Shown: positions 27,719 through 36,520 of the stretch, piece by piece
Layout of the letters: every line of letters starts with the position of its first letter
How positions within the stretch are numbered: the stretch's first letter is position 1
Assembly (NCBI GenBank): GCA_964444465.1
Contig: CAYUGZ010000001.1
Location: forward strand, 7,565 to 71,564
Direction of reading: 5' to 3'
From: JACPNE01 sp964444465
GTDB taxonomy: Archaea; Nanobdellota; Nanobdellia; SCGC-AAA011-G17; JACPNG01
Length of the DNA stretch: 64,000 nt
Translations under genes and position numbers: made by a program
Notes under the pieces: generated by a model
Databases searched by the model: none
Seen by the model: the letters and a program-made list of their open reading frames with translations, nothing else
What the model was told of the DNA's origin: nothing

Positions 27719-29412
27719 TTTTTAATTAAGAAATTTCCAATAGCAAGATAATCTAGATGTCCTTGTTTAAATGAGGTTATTGCATCTTCTGGAGTACATA
27801 CAATTGGTTCCTCATGAATATTAAAACTAGTGTTTATTATTGTTGAGGATTTAGTTAATTTTTTGTATTCTTCTAAAATTTTATAGTAACTAATATTTTC
27901 ATTTTTAGATATTATCTGTGGACGAGCAGTATTATCCAAATGAACAACTGCAGGACAATCTTTTTTCATGTTTTTACTACAATTAAATGTGATGGTCATA
28001 AATTTAGCAGCATACTCTGCCCCTTCTACATTCTCATAGTTTTTAGATATATCTTCTTTTAGTGTTACTGGAGCAAATGGCATAAACTCTGTTCTTTTTA
28101 ATTTTTTATTTAACCAATCATTTACACTTGGATCTGTTGTTTGGTATAGAATACTTCTATTTCCTAAAGCTCTAGGACCATATTCCATAGCACCATCAAA
28201 TCTAGCGATAACTTCACCTTTAGCTAATAGTCTAGCTGTAATTTGTTCAATATTTTTAAAAATTTTATATTTTATTTTATGTTCATCTAAAACTTTTTTT
28301 ATTTCATTATTATTATATTTAGGGCCAAAATAGATTGTATCTAATTTTTTATTGTAATAAGTGAACCTATTTTGTAAGAATAAAGCTGCACCCATACTTA
28401 ATCCTCCATCCCCCATATGTGGGTGTATATAGATAGAATTAACATTATCGAGTTCATGAATTTTCTGATTTAATTTTACGTTAGCAAATAATCCACCAGC
28501 TAAGACAATATTTTTTACATTAGTTTTTTTAATCCAATGATCAACAAATTTTACAAATTCATTCTCGAGATGTATTTGAATACTGCATGCTAGATCTTCT
28601 TTATTAAAATTATTTCCAATTTTTTTAAGAATTTTTTTAATACTTTGTTTATGCCTCGAGTTTGAGATGTTTAATAATTTTCCATTCTTTGAAATTATCA
28701 TTTTTTTAAACACATTAATGTAATTAGGCTTACCATAGGCTGCTAATCCTGTTGTTTTACCCTCATGTTTTCCCATTTTGAATCCTAGTAAATCAGTTAC
28801 ATAACTATAAAATTTGGCTATTGAATTATATGAGCTAGCTTCATATAATCTAGTTATTCTACTCTTATTTCCTAGAGATACACTTGTTGATACTCCATCT
28901 CCAGCAGCGTCTGATGTTATAATCAATGTTTTATCTAATCCAGAAGTAAAGTGTGCACTTGCCGCGTGACATAAATGATGTTCAACAAATTTGATTGGAC
29001 ATTTGAATCCTAAATCTCTAAGTGTTTTTTTTAATTTTTCTTGTCTTTCTTTAGTTTTTTTTTCTAAAATTATTTTTTGTATGTTATTCCATAATTTAGT
29101 TTTGAAAAAAAATCCTAAATAAGAACTTAAGTCTCCTATCTTAGATCTATCTTCTATTAATAATAAAACCATATCACTATGTGGAATTGGTTTTTGAATA
29201 AATTTTGCATATTTAGTCGCTATACTAATATAATCAACATCTTTAGGATTTAAATTAGAAATTTTTAAAACTTCTTTAATTGATTTTTCAGGAAATCCAT
29301 AACAAAGTTTTATTCTATTCAATCTTTCTTCATTTATTGATGCAACTATCTTATTATTGTTTATTAAAGTTACACCTGCATCATGTGAATCATTTATCCC
29401 TAATATTTTCAT
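27712..29412 (-). CDS. NodU/CmcH-family carbamoyltransferase
   Basis: The 566-residue protein starts with MKILGINDSHDAG and has the metal site HHLCHAASAHF near residues 145-155, both hallmarks of the family, which uses carbamoyl phosphate and ATP to O-carbamoylate sugars or antibiotics. The C-terminal part (EPIVCTPEDAI, FDGAMEYGPRALGNRS) is also typical. It stands convergent to the UPF0104 gene, near a glycan island, so a surface sugar is the likely substrate. Length agrees with the family norm. Confidence 0.9.
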   Translation of the reverse strand: MKILGINDSHDAGVTLINNNKIVASINEERLNRIKLCYGFPEKSIKEVLKISNLNPKDVDYISIATKYAKFIQKPIPHSDMVLLLIEDRSKIGDLSSYLGFFFKTKLWNNIQKIILEKKTKERQEKLKKTLRDLGFKCPIKFVEHHLCHAASAHFTSGLDKTLIITSDAAGDGVSTSVSLGNKSRITRLYEASSYNSIAKFYSYVTDLLGFKMGKHEGKTTGLAAYGKPNYINVFKKMIISKNGKLLNISNSRHKQSIKKILKKIGNNFNKEDLACSIQIHLENEFVKFVDHWIKKTNVKNIVLAGGLFANVKLNQKIHELDNVNSIYIHPHMGDGGLSMGAALFLQNRFTYYNKKLDTIYFGPKYNNNEIKKVLDEHKIKYKIFKNIEQITARLLAKGEVIARFDGAMEYGPRALGNRSILYQTTDPSVNDWLNKKLKRTEFMPFAPVTLKEDISKNYENVEGAEYAAKFMTITFNCSKNMKKDCPAVVHLDNTARPQIISKNENISYYKILEEYKKLTKSSTIINTSFNIHEEPIVCTPEDAITSFKQGHLDYLAIGNFLIKNQ

Positions 29413-29435
29413 GATAGAAAACCCTTAATATAAAC

Positions 29436-29909
29436 TTAAATAGCTTTCGTTAAACGAACTTTGAAGAGTTTTATTGTAGTATAAACTAATATTGTTATTA
29501 TCAAAATTATATAGTACTCATTACTCCATAGTATATTAAAACCAAATGGTCTCCAAGAAAAGGGAAATAATAACATTGCTTGTGGATTAATTATAAAATT
29601 TTTAAATAATGCATCAGATGCATAATGTGTAGTCCATCCAATTGTTATTAATAAAATTGTTAGGGGATAATTAAATCTAAATAATGAGGCTATAACTAAA
29701 GTAAAAAGAAAAGTACCTATTGGAAGGTGTAATGGTAATAATCCCCAATAAATCTCGCTTATAGGAATTGTAAAAAAAGCTCCAAGAATAGAAGATTTAA
29801 AAAAGAAGTCAGGAAGTATAGAGCCAAGAACAACTAAACTTCTAGGCTTTATATTAAACAACTCTACAATAATTAATGCAATTAATATATGGCTAATCCA
29901 ATCAGGCAT
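29436..29909 (-). CDS. DUF457-type membrane-bound metal-dependent hydrolase
   Basis: The 157-residue protein has about four membrane helices with the conserved polar residues of the family: DWISH at the start, LPDFF near residue 33, HLPIG near residue 80 and THYASD near residue 125. These His and Asp residues are thought to bind a metal. It overlaps the upstream membrane protein by 8 nt, so the two are one operon. The substrate is not known. Confidence 0.75.
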   Translation of the reverse strand: MPDWISHILIALIIVELFNIKPRSLVVLGSILPDFFFKSSILGAFFTIPISEIYWGLLPLHLPIGTFLFTLVIASLFRFNYPLTILLITIGWTTHYASDALFKNFIINPQAMLLFPFSWRPFGFNILWSNEYYIILIITILVYTTIKLFKVRLTKAI

Positions 29910-30321
29910 GTTTAAAACCCCTTGAGGTTATTTTCCATTCTTTAAAGAAGATAAAAAGAAATATTATAAGCCCAATTACAGACACTACATATTTTGAGTT
30001 GTTATAATCAAAATAATGAACATCACTTAATTCAATAAATCCTTCTTTATGAAATATGCCAAGAATAGAGAGTGATCCTTGAATTGGTTTTCTTATTTCT
30101 TTAGTTTTAACTAAAATTTCTTCATTTCCTGATAAAAGGATAAAACCTTCTTCTCTAAACTCTTTTATTCTACCATATTGTTCTGTTAATAGTTGATCAT
30201 ATCTTTCTGGGTTTTCATTAAGGTCTTTTATACTTGGATAGTAATCCTCATAGTAGGTCAATAAAAATATAGATAATAATACTAATCCAATCATCCCTAT
30301 AAAAGAGAGTAATAATCTCAT
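29902..30321 (-). CDS. Small membrane protein with a possible OB-fold loop
   Basis: The 139-residue protein has one N-terminal and one C-terminal membrane helix around a soluble segment of about 75 residues. The segment (YDQLLTEQYGRIKEF... FILLSGNEEILVK) looks like the membrane OB-fold proteins often seen in archaea, but this is only a pattern resemblance. It overlaps the DUF457 gene by 8 nt and is divergent from the MTA phosphorylase gene. Function is unknown. Confidence 0.6.
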   Translation of the reverse strand: MRLLLSFIGMIGLVLLSIFLLTYYEDYYPSIKDLNENPERYDQLLTEQYGRIKEFREEGFILLSGNEEILVKTKEIRKPIQGSLSILGIFHKEGFIELSDVHYFDYNNSKYVVSVIGLIIFLFIFFKEWKITSRGFKHA

Positions 30322-30371
30322 TTAATGTTGTTTATAGAAAGTTATTTAAATTTTATTAGAGTTTCAAAAAA

Positions 30372-31157
30372 ATGGTTAAAATAGGAATTATTGGTGGGTC
30401 AGGAATTGATAACCCTGAGATAATCCAAGATTCTAAGAAAATAAAAGTTCACACCCCTTATGGATCAACTTCTGATTTAGTTACTACAGGAAAAGTTCAA
30501 GGAGTAGATGTTGTTATTATCCCCCGACATGGAGATTCCCATAGGATTTATCCAAGTAATGTTAATTTTAGGGCTAATATATATGCTATGAAAGAACAAG
30601 GTGTCACTCATATAATCGCGCCAACTGCTTGTGGTTCTCTAAGAGAAGAAATAAAACCTGGTGATTTAGTTTTTATTGATCAATTTATAGATAGAACAAC
30701 TAAGAGAACTCAAACTTTTTATGAGGGTGTTGAGGTTTGTCATATCTCAATGGCAGAACCTTTTTGTAATCAATTAAAAAATTTATTAATTGAAACCTCT
30801 AAAGAATTAAATTATGACCATCATGAAAAAGGAACAATGGTTACAATTGAAGGACCTAGATTTAGTACAAGAGCAGAATCTAATCTGTTTAGATCATGGA
30901 ATTGTGATGTTATTAATATGACTTCAATTCCTGAAGCAGTTTTAGCGAGAGAAGCTGGAATCTGTTACCAACCAATTGCCATGTCTACAGATTATGATTG
31001 TTGGCATCAAAGCGAGGAGAAAGTAACTATTGAAATAATTTTAGAAACAATGAAGAACAATGCTGGAAAAGTTAAACAATTATTAATTAATGTAATTCCT
31101 AAAATAAAAGAATGGGAATGCTATTGTAAGGAAGAGATAAAAAATTCTAAGTTGTAG
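30372..31157 (+). CDS. mtnP: S-methyl-5'-thioadenosine phosphorylase
   Basis: The 261-residue protein has the MTAP/PNP family features: GIIGGSG at the start (phosphate loop), IPRHGDSH near residue 50, TIEGPRFSTRAES near residue 160 and NMTSIPEAVLAREAG near residue 190. It cleaves methylthioadenosine to adenine and methylthioribose-1-phosphate, which recycles a by-product of SAM enzymes. That fits the many radical SAM and methyl-transfer genes nearby. The apt gene at 52395 could reuse the adenine. The ATG is the first in frame, with a TTTAAATTTT box upstream. Confidence 0.92.
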   Translation: MVKIGIIGGSGIDNPEIIQDSKKIKVHTPYGSTSDLVTTGKVQGVDVVIIPRHGDSHRIYPSNVNFRANIYAMKEQGVTHIIAPTACGSLREEIKPGDLVFIDQFIDRTTKRTQTFYEGVEVCHISMAEPFCNQLKNLLIETSKELNYDHHEKGTMVTIEGPRFSTRAESNLFRSWNCDVINMTSIPEAVLAREAGICYQPIAMSTDYDCWHQSEEKVTIEIILETMKNNAGKVKQLLINVIPKIKEWECYCKEEIKNSKL

Positions 31158-31179
31158 TGTTTATAAATAAACTTTGTTT

Positions 31180-31218
31180 ATCACTCTAAAATAAAAAAAT
31201 TCATCACTTTAAAATAAA
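31180..31218 (+). repeat. Tandem 16-bp direct repeat upstream of the surface-protein promoter
   Basis: ATCACTCTAAAATAAA (31180-31195) and ATCACTTTAAAATAAA (31203-31218) differ at one base and start 23 bp apart, about two helical turns. They sit just before the TATA box at 31236 and so resemble a paired activator or repressor site. Confidence 0.5.
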
Positions 31219-31235
31219 CAATTTGTATAGAAATA

Positions 31236-31243
31236 TTTATATA
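31236..31243 (+). promoter_or_regulatory. TATA box of the leader ORF and surface protein
   Basis: TTTATATA is centred about 29 nt before the ATG of the 17-codon leader ORF at 31269, so the transcript probably begins at or next to that ATG. Confidence 0.6.
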
Positions 31244-31268
31244 GGAAGTCTGTCTTAAAAACTTAAAT

Positions 31269-31322
31269 ATGTTCAAAAAGAAAGGTGAATTTTTTAGAAA
31301 AGTAAAAGGAGGACGATTCTAA
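31269..31322 (+). CDS. 17-residue leader peptide ORF
   Basis: A short frame, MFKKKGEFFRKVKGGRF, begins about where the transcript should start and ends in TAATG, overlapping the ATG of the 787-residue surface protein. The Shine-Dalgarno of the big gene (AAAGGAGG, 31306-31313) lies inside the ORF. This arrangement fits translational coupling or a regulatory leader peptide. The peptide is strongly basic. Coding by chance is possible because the frame is short. Confidence 0.4.
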   Translation: MFKKKGEFFRKVKGGRF

Positions 31323-33685
31323 TGGATCAAAAAGGTGGATTTTCAGATTTTAAAATATTATTTTTAACATTAATTTTATTTACAATAAGTTTTTTTATTT
31401 ATAGTGCATTTATTTCTGTTGCATCTTTAGATTATACTAATAGTGCTATCATAGCATATGGTGGATCTGAAGGTAATGATAATGGAACAAAAGGTGGAGA
31501 AGAAGAAACAATTAATGTTACTATCGTAGTTAATGCAGATGCTACTGGCGATAATGTAACTGCTTTTAATATAACTTTACCAGCTGCTAATTATACGTTC
31601 TTATATTTTGTAAGTGCAGAAGGTGTTGCAGAACTTGAATCTGGAGATAATATTCCAAATGCAACTATCCCAATGGGTAATGTAACTTTTTTCCCTGGTG
31701 GAGCAACTACAAATTGGGGATGTTATAATGTATCTTCTACACAGATTACATGTAATACAAGTGAGGTTGTTGGAACAACTCCTGGAGATGCTTTAGGTGG
31801 AGGAGAAAACACAACAATAATAGTAACATTTAATGTTAGTGCAAATACTACTGGTGAGTATACAGCTAATCTAATCTTATCAACAGCAAACGATACTGAG
31901 TTTGGTTCTGTTAATACTACTAATCTTAATTTAACTATAGATGGTATAATCCCAAGATTATTAGACTTAAACATAAGTGATGGTAATACAACATTATTAA
32001 ATGGGACAGGTAATTTGAATATAAGTCGTGATAGTTTATTGAGTAATGGATCAAACTTAACAGTTACTATGACTCTACAAGAACATGCGATAGATACTGT
32101 GTTATTATACTACAATTGTTCAACTAATAATAATATTAATGTATCCTCAACAAATCCTGTAACTGATTTTTTTGTTCCAAGTGGTACAACTAATTATTCA
32201 TTTAAGGGAGTACAAGGGGCTGGCACTACTGGGGTAGAGATCTCTACAGAAACATTAGCATTTACTGGAACAATAGACAATACATGTACTGGAGTGAATG
32301 GTAATTCTGTAGCAACTTTATTAATAGTAGTCAATGATACATTTGGTAATAGTAGGGAAATTAATTATACTGGTGGAACTCCATTTACTTTCTTAACTCA
32401 AGGAAGAGGGGATGGATTGCCAACATTCTATAATCCTAATGTAACAGATAATACAAATACATTAACTGGAAATGCTGCATTAGACGGAAATAGTGATTAT
32501 TTGGCTACAGGAAATCATACATTTAGTATAGAATATAGTGGTGGAGGTACAAACACAACAGATGTATTATTTGTATACAATCTATCAAATACATTAGTAT
32601 TAGGTACAAATGCATTTGAGGCATCTTCATATATAATAAAACATGCTACATTAAATAATATTTCAGCTTTAGGTACAGGATTTGATAATAATACAAATCC
32701 AGGAGTTTTTGTGACTGGAATAAATTTTGGTGCAGGAACTAATCTATCAACTAATGTAACATTTGCATGGATAGCTAATGCTACAAGAAGAAGGAGTGGA
32801 ACTACAAACTATTCTGTAATCGCAGGACCATTTTCATATGTAATAGATGGCGGTGTACCAGGGGTAGAATTGGTAGACCCAGTTGATACATCAATAGATG
32901 TAAGAGCTTCAATTAAATATACTTGTAAAGGAACTGATACAGAAAGTGGTGTAGACACTTATGTTACAACAATAACAAAGCCTAGTGGAAATACAGCTGT
33001 TCAATCAACTACTGTAGCTAATACTGAAGTAACATTTACAGGAGATGATACAAATGAAGCAGGAAGTTATGATGTTGATTGTACATTAACAGATAATGTA
33101 GGAAATGCAATTTCAACATCATCCTCATTCACAGCATTATTCACTACAGGCTCTTCCGGTTCTAGTGGAGGCGGAGGCGGTGGATCTGCTGCAACAGTAA
33201 GTTTTGATGTAGACTTTTCAGAAGCTACAACAACAGAAGCAGCAATGCAAGTAGCAGAAGGAAGTACAAGAACATTTAGTTTTGATGGTGCAACAACACA
33301 CACATTAAAAGTAGATTCAGTATCTGATACCTCTGCAACAATAACCATATCTTCAGATCCTCAAACATTTGAGATGAATGTAGGTGAGACATTAGGAGTA
33401 GATATCAATGGTGATGGATTAGATGATTTAGAAGTTACGTTAAAGAGCATTGATAATGGTGTAGTAGACTTGACTATTGTGAAAGTAGAAGAAGGAGCAG
33501 AAATTGTAGCAGAAGAGGAGATAGCTGCAGCTGCTGAAGAAGCAGGAACAACAACTCCTGAACCAGTAGATGAAGTAGCACCAACACCAACAGAAGCTAA
33601 AGGCTACGGAACAACAATAACAATAATAGTAATATTGTTAGTAGTAGTGTTGTTAATAGTTTATTATTTCATGCAAAAGAAATAA
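31322..33685 (+). CDS. Large secreted membrane-anchored surface protein
   Basis: The 787-residue protein has an N-terminal hydrophobic segment (residues 12-35), a very long Asn/Thr/Ser-rich outer part with many N-x-S/T sequons, and a C-terminal membrane helix (760-783) followed by Lys residues. Between are Ig-like stretches, for example VELVDPVDTSIDVRASIKYTC, and a Gly/Ser hinge followed by a small beta domain. The sequon density suggests heavy N-glycosylation. It could be the S-layer or a major surface protein. It has a strong Shine-Dalgarno inside the overlapping leader ORF, which fits high expression. Confidence 0.75.
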   Translation: MDQKGGFSDFKILFLTLILFTISFFIYSAFISVASLDYTNSAIIAYGGSEGNDNGTKGGEEETINVTIVVNADATGDNVTAFNITLPAANYTFLYFVSAEGVAELESGDNIPNATIPMGNVTFFPGGATTNWGCYNVSSTQITCNTSEVVGTTPGDALGGGENTTIIVTFNVSANTTGEYTANLILSTANDTEFGSVNTTNLNLTIDGIIPRLLDLNISDGNTTLLNGTGNLNISRDSLLSNGSNLTVTMTLQEHAIDTVLLYYNCSTNNNINVSSTNPVTDFFVPSGTTNYSFKGVQGAGTTGVEISTETLAFTGTIDNTCTGVNGNSVATLLIVVNDTFGNSREINYTGGTPFTFLTQGRGDGLPTFYNPNVTDNTNTLTGNAALDGNSDYLATGNHTFSIEYSGGGTNTTDVLFVYNLSNTLVLGTNAFEASSYIIKHATLNNISALGTGFDNNTNPGVFVTGINFGAGTNLSTNVTFAWIANATRRRSGTTNYSVIAGPFSYVIDGGVPGVELVDPVDTSIDVRASIKYTCKGTDTESGVDTYVTTITKPSGNTAVQSTTVANTEVTFTGDDTNEAGSYDVDCTLTDNVGNAISTSSSFTALFTTGSSGSSGGGGGGSAATVSFDVDFSEATTTEAAMQVAEGSTRTFSFDGATTHTLKVDSVSDTSATITISSDPQTFEMNVGETLGVDINGDGLDDLEVTLKSIDNGVVDLTIVKVEEGAEIVAEEEIAAAAEEAGTTTPEPVDEVAPTPTEAKGYGTTITIIVILLVVVLLIVYYFMQKK

Positions 33686-33705
33686 TTCTTTTTCTTTTTT
33701 TATAT
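33686..33705 (+). terminator. Poly-T terminator after the surface-protein gene
   Basis: A T-rich run (about 16 of 20 bases) begins right after the TAA at 33685, matching archaeal oligo-T termination. The next gene has its own TATA box. Confidence 0.5.
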
Positions 33706-33734
33706 TGATTTATATATTTTATAATTTCTAAATG

Positions 33735-33742
33735 TTTATAAG
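33735..33742 (+). promoter_or_regulatory. TATA box of the gene at 33765
   Basis: TTTATAAG lies about 26 nt before the ATG at 33765, which implies a leaderless mRNA. Confidence 0.55.
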
Positions 33743-33764
33743 TAATCTATCTTAATTATCATTT

Positions 33765-34933
33765 ATGAATAGTGTAAGATTGTTATATATATCTCTTTTT
33801 ATCCTATTAAGTATAAACTTAGCTTTTGCAGGAAAGATTCATGATCTAGATTTTTCTAAAGAAGATATAATAAAAACCACAATTAATGAGAGGGATGTTG
33901 TTAGATTTGTAATTCCATTTAGAGAGTATGATCTAGATAAATATAAAGAAGGAGAGATAGATTATGAATTAATAGAAAAAGAACATAAAGTTATGATTAG
34001 AGAGGTAAGATCAGATAGTAATTTTATTAAATTAACAGTATTTATACAAGGTGCTGAGACCCCACAATATCTCAATTTAGGATTTAAAAACATTGTCAGA
34101 TTAGATTTTGATAGGGACAATCTTGATGATATGGTTATAAGTTTGAATAAGATAGAGAATAAAGAAATTACATTTACTTTAGAACATAAAAAAGAGGAAG
34201 ATAAGATAAATAAAGTTTTATTATTTGGAAGAACAAAAAGAGAGAATATGGAAGAAAAGGATGAAAATCCTATTCTAAGCTTTTTGTCTAGATTATTCTC
34301 TGGAGAGATTTTTGGAAGATATTTAGCAGAAGTTGATGAAGAAATTCAAGAAGAAGTTAAAGAAGATATAATAGAAGAAGAATTGGTTTTAGAAGAAAAA
34401 ATTGTTGAAGAGCCTAAAATAGAAGTTGATGAAGAAGAGATTGAAATAGAAGAAACTAAAGAAGAGGTAATAGAAGAACCAATAGAAGTAGAAGAAATCC
34501 AAGAAGAGGTAATTGTAGAAGAGACTGTTGAAGAAGAGGCTGAAGAAACAATGAAAGAAGAGGCAATAGAAGAAGAGGCAATAGAAGAAGNNNNNNNNNN
34601 NNNNNNNNNNNNNNNNNNNNNNNNNNNNNNNNNNNNNNNNNNNNNNNNNNNNNNNNNNNNNNNNNNNNNNNNNNNNNNNNNNNNNNNNNNGAGGCTGAAG
34701 AAACAATGAAAGAAGAGGCAATAGAAGAAGAGGCAATAGAAGAAGTTGAGATTGCTGAGGAAGAAGGAGAGAAAGGATTAGAAGAGATAACAGGATTAAC
34801 AACTGGAAGGCCTAATATAATAAACAAATTAGCAAATAATTACATATTAACAATAATTGGCCTTGTTGTTTTATTTCTTTTATCTTGGAATAGAAGATAC
34901 ATAAAAAGAAAAACAAGAAGATTTTTTTGGTAG
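33765..34933 (+). CDS. Secreted membrane-anchored protein with Glu-rich stalk, interrupted by the N gap
   Basis: The N-terminal part has a signal peptide (cleavage likely after LAFA) and a beta-rich domain to about residue 150, then a long Glu/Ile/Val-rich stalk that runs into 100 N. After the gap the same Glu-rich sequence resumes and ends in a membrane helix and an Arg/Lys tail. The 55 bases on each side of the gap are identical. Joining the two copies keeps one frame and gives 337 residues, so this is one gene and the N length is arbitrary. It may be co-expressed with the surface protein upstream. Function is unknown; the true stalk length is uncertain. Confidence 0.75.
34536..34590 (+). 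repeat. 55-bp repeat, left flank of the N gap
   Basis: It is identical to 34691-34745 and contains two tandem copies of a 15-bp unit (GAAGAGGCAATAGAA, at 34557-34571 and 34572-34586), each coding E-E-A-I-E. The exact 55-bp length looks like an assembler k-mer overlap. Confidence 0.9.
34591..34690. other. Assembly gap of 100 N
   Basis: Exactly 100 N join two contigs inside the Glu-rich stalk. The number is a placeholder. The matching 55-bp flanks suggest that the true gap is zero or a few repeat units. Confidence 0.95.
34691..34745 (+). repeat. 55-bp repeat, right flank of the N gap
   Basis: Second copy of 34536-34590, identical over all 55 bases. Confidence 0.9.
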
Positions 34934-34937
34934 GAAT

Positions 34938-35261
34938 ATGAGTTTAATTTCAAGTCCCGTTAATTTAAAGTTTGATCCTAAAACTGCAGAATCCCCTGTT
35001 AGAGAAATATTTTTGGATGACGTTACAAGAGTTATATGGTTAGGAATAAAACAAAGGCATGTGTGCACCCAATACTTTAATGATGGATGTTTAGCTTTAT
35101 CAAAAAGAATTTTTAAGGAAGGTTTACCTAACTCTCCTGAGAGATTATTAGATTTATTAGATAGAGATTTTGGACATCCTACTTATGGAATTGATTTTGC
35201 GAGAGAGTTATTTCCCTATCTTTTAGGAGAGAAGAGATTAGATTATGTTCCACTAGTCTAA
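34938..35261 (+). CDS. Small hypothetical soluble protein
   Basis: The 107-residue protein has a central HVCTQYFNDGC segment and a helical, acidic C-terminal half (SPERLLDLLDRDFGHP). No membrane helix or known motif is seen. It starts 4 nt after the previous stop, so it is probably co-transcribed with the stalk protein. Function is unknown. Confidence 0.6.
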   Translation: MSLISSPVNLKFDPKTAESPVREIFLDDVTRVIWLGIKQRHVCTQYFNDGCLALSKRIFKEGLPNSPERLLDLLDRDFGHPTYGIDFARELFPYLLGEKRLDYVPLV

Positions 35262-35294
35262 CAAATTGAAATAAATTCTTAATAATAAATAACT

Positions 35295-35304
35295 TTTTAT
35301 ATAA
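35295..35304 (+). promoter_or_regulatory. TATA box of the cyclophilin gene
   Basis: TTTTATATAA lies about 25 nt before the ATG at 35324, which implies a leaderless mRNA. Confidence 0.55.
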
Positions 35305-35323
35305 CTTATTTTGATGTTGTAAA

Positions 35324-35878
35324 ATGAAAAAAGTTATATTCATATTATTTTTTATAACTTTAATATTAATTGGTGGTTGTAATAATAAAATGAGCAATAC
35401 TAAAGTAAAGATTGAAACTAATCTAGGAGAGATGGAATTTGAGTTGTTTGATGAATTAACTCCTAAAACTGTTGAAAATTTTAAAAAATTAATAGAACAA
35501 GATTTCTATAATGGACAAAGATTTCATAGGGTTATAAAAGATTTTATGATCCAAATGGGTGATCCTTTAAGTAAAGATATTAGTCAAAAAGATAGATGGG
35601 GTACTGGTGGTCCTGGATATGTGATAAAAGATGAATTTACTAATGAACTAAGACATAATAAGAAAGGATTGTTATCAATGGCTAATAAAGGACCAAATAC
35701 TGGAAGTAGTCAATTTTTCATTACTTTAATTCCAACTCCATGGTTAGATGATAAACATGCTATTTTTGGTCAAATTATCAAAGGAGATAGTATATTAGAG
35801 GATATTGGAAAAACTCAAGTAGATGGTGCAGATAGGCCTGTAAAAGACGTTATTATTGAGAGAATTATTATTATTTGA
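35324..35878 (+). CDS. Cyclophilin-type peptidyl-prolyl isomerase lipoprotein
   Basis: The 184-residue protein has a lipoprotein signal with lipobox LIGGC (Cys19), so it should sit on the outer face of the membrane. The rest is a compact cyclophilin: FHRVIKDFMIQMGDP carries the catalytic Arg, and SSQFFIT and DDKHAIFGQI follow, as in bacterial PpiA/PpiB. It probably helps fold secreted proteins such as the large surface proteins upstream. Length is normal for the short bacterial type. Confidence 0.9.
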   Translation: MKKVIFILFFITLILIGGCNNKMSNTKVKIETNLGEMEFELFDELTPKTVENFKKLIEQDFYNGQRFHRVIKDFMIQMGDPLSKDISQKDRWGTGGPGYVIKDEFTNELRHNKKGLLSMANKGPNTGSSQFFITLIPTPWLDDKHAIFGQIIKGDSILEDIGKTQVDGADRPVKDVIIERIIII

Positions 35879-35912
35879 TTCTTATCAATTCTTTTTATTT
35901 ATTCTTATATAT

Positions 35913-36236
35913 TTATTCCACCCAATCTTTATCAGTATTTTGAAAATATCTTTCAATTGTTTTATTTCTATCTATTTGTATTCTTCTTTCTCTAAGAATT
36001 TCATTTTGCCTACTAAAATTAAATGTCCCAGTTTTATATGCAGAATATAGATAGCTTCCTCCTACACCAACTGTACCACCTATAATAGTAAGTCCTCCTA
36101 CTAATAAGCCAATTGAACCTAATGTTTTTATGGTACCACTAATTCCCATTGGGTAAAATCCTGCTGTCCTTTTTGATGCTTCATCTATTTTAGTTATCTT
36201 ATTAGACAACTTTTGAATTAAATTTGATTTTTCCAT
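35913..36236 (-). CDS. Small membrane protein of unknown function
   Basis: The 107-residue protein has a Gly-rich hydrophobic region at residues 30-70 (one or two membrane helices) and charged ends. It is the last of three close-packed minus-strand genes that begin with the recombinase fragment, with one base between it and the gene upstream. It may be a leftover of a mobile element or a small membrane adaptor. No family is recognised. Confidence 0.5.
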   Translation of the reverse strand: MEKSNLIQKLSNKITKIDEASKRTAGFYPMGISGTIKTLGSIGLLVGGLTIIGGTVGVGGSYLYSAYKTGTFNFSRQNEILRERRIQIDRNKTIERYFQNTDKDWVE

Positions 36237-36237
36237 T

Positions 36238-36519
36238 TTATTCTCCTTTTAAATTTCTATCTAAATTTTTTCTTAAAGTATTTTGAACACATCCATCAAG
36301 TGTTTTAATTTCTCCTGTTTGTACTTTTCTTTCTATTACTCCTTCACAATGTTTTGTTACATTCTTTTTTGATCCAACATAACCTACAGTCATCATCATC
36401 CCCATAAATAATGCTGCTCCAGCAACTAAAGGAATCCCATGATTAGGGAGATGATATGCTACATCTTCTGCCAAATAACCTACTTCTTTTCTAGTATTTT
36501 TTAATTTTTCATATCTCAT
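36238..36519 (-). CDS. Small membrane protein of unknown function
   Basis: The 93-residue protein (from MRYEKLK) has one membrane helix near residues 30-50 (LVAGAALFMGMMMTVGYVG) and a Cys pair in the C-terminal tail. The ATG at 36519 is favoured over 36534 because GGAGG sits eight bases upstream, within the end of the recombinase fragment. It is translationally coupled to that fragment. Function is unknown. Confidence 0.5.
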   Translation of the reverse strand: MRYEKLKNTRKEVGYLAEDVAYHLPNHGIPLVAGAALFMGMMMTVGYVGSKKNVTKHCEGVIERKVQTGEIKTLDGCVQNTLRKNLDRNLKGE

Positions 36520-36520
36520 T

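Noticed and set aside
31161..31175. Palindromic AT stretch after mtnP as a hairpin terminator
   Set aside because: The sequence GTTTATAAATAAAC is close to a TATA-like element and too weak a stem to call a terminator.
34389..34827. Leu- and Ser-rich minus-strand frames across the N gap
   Set aside because: They are antisense images of Glu-rich repeats in the plus-strand gene and run through N.
34706..34933. Separate gene starting after the N gap
   Set aside because: The 55-bp flanking repeat shows it is the continuation of the gene at 33765; the frame matches once the copies are fused.
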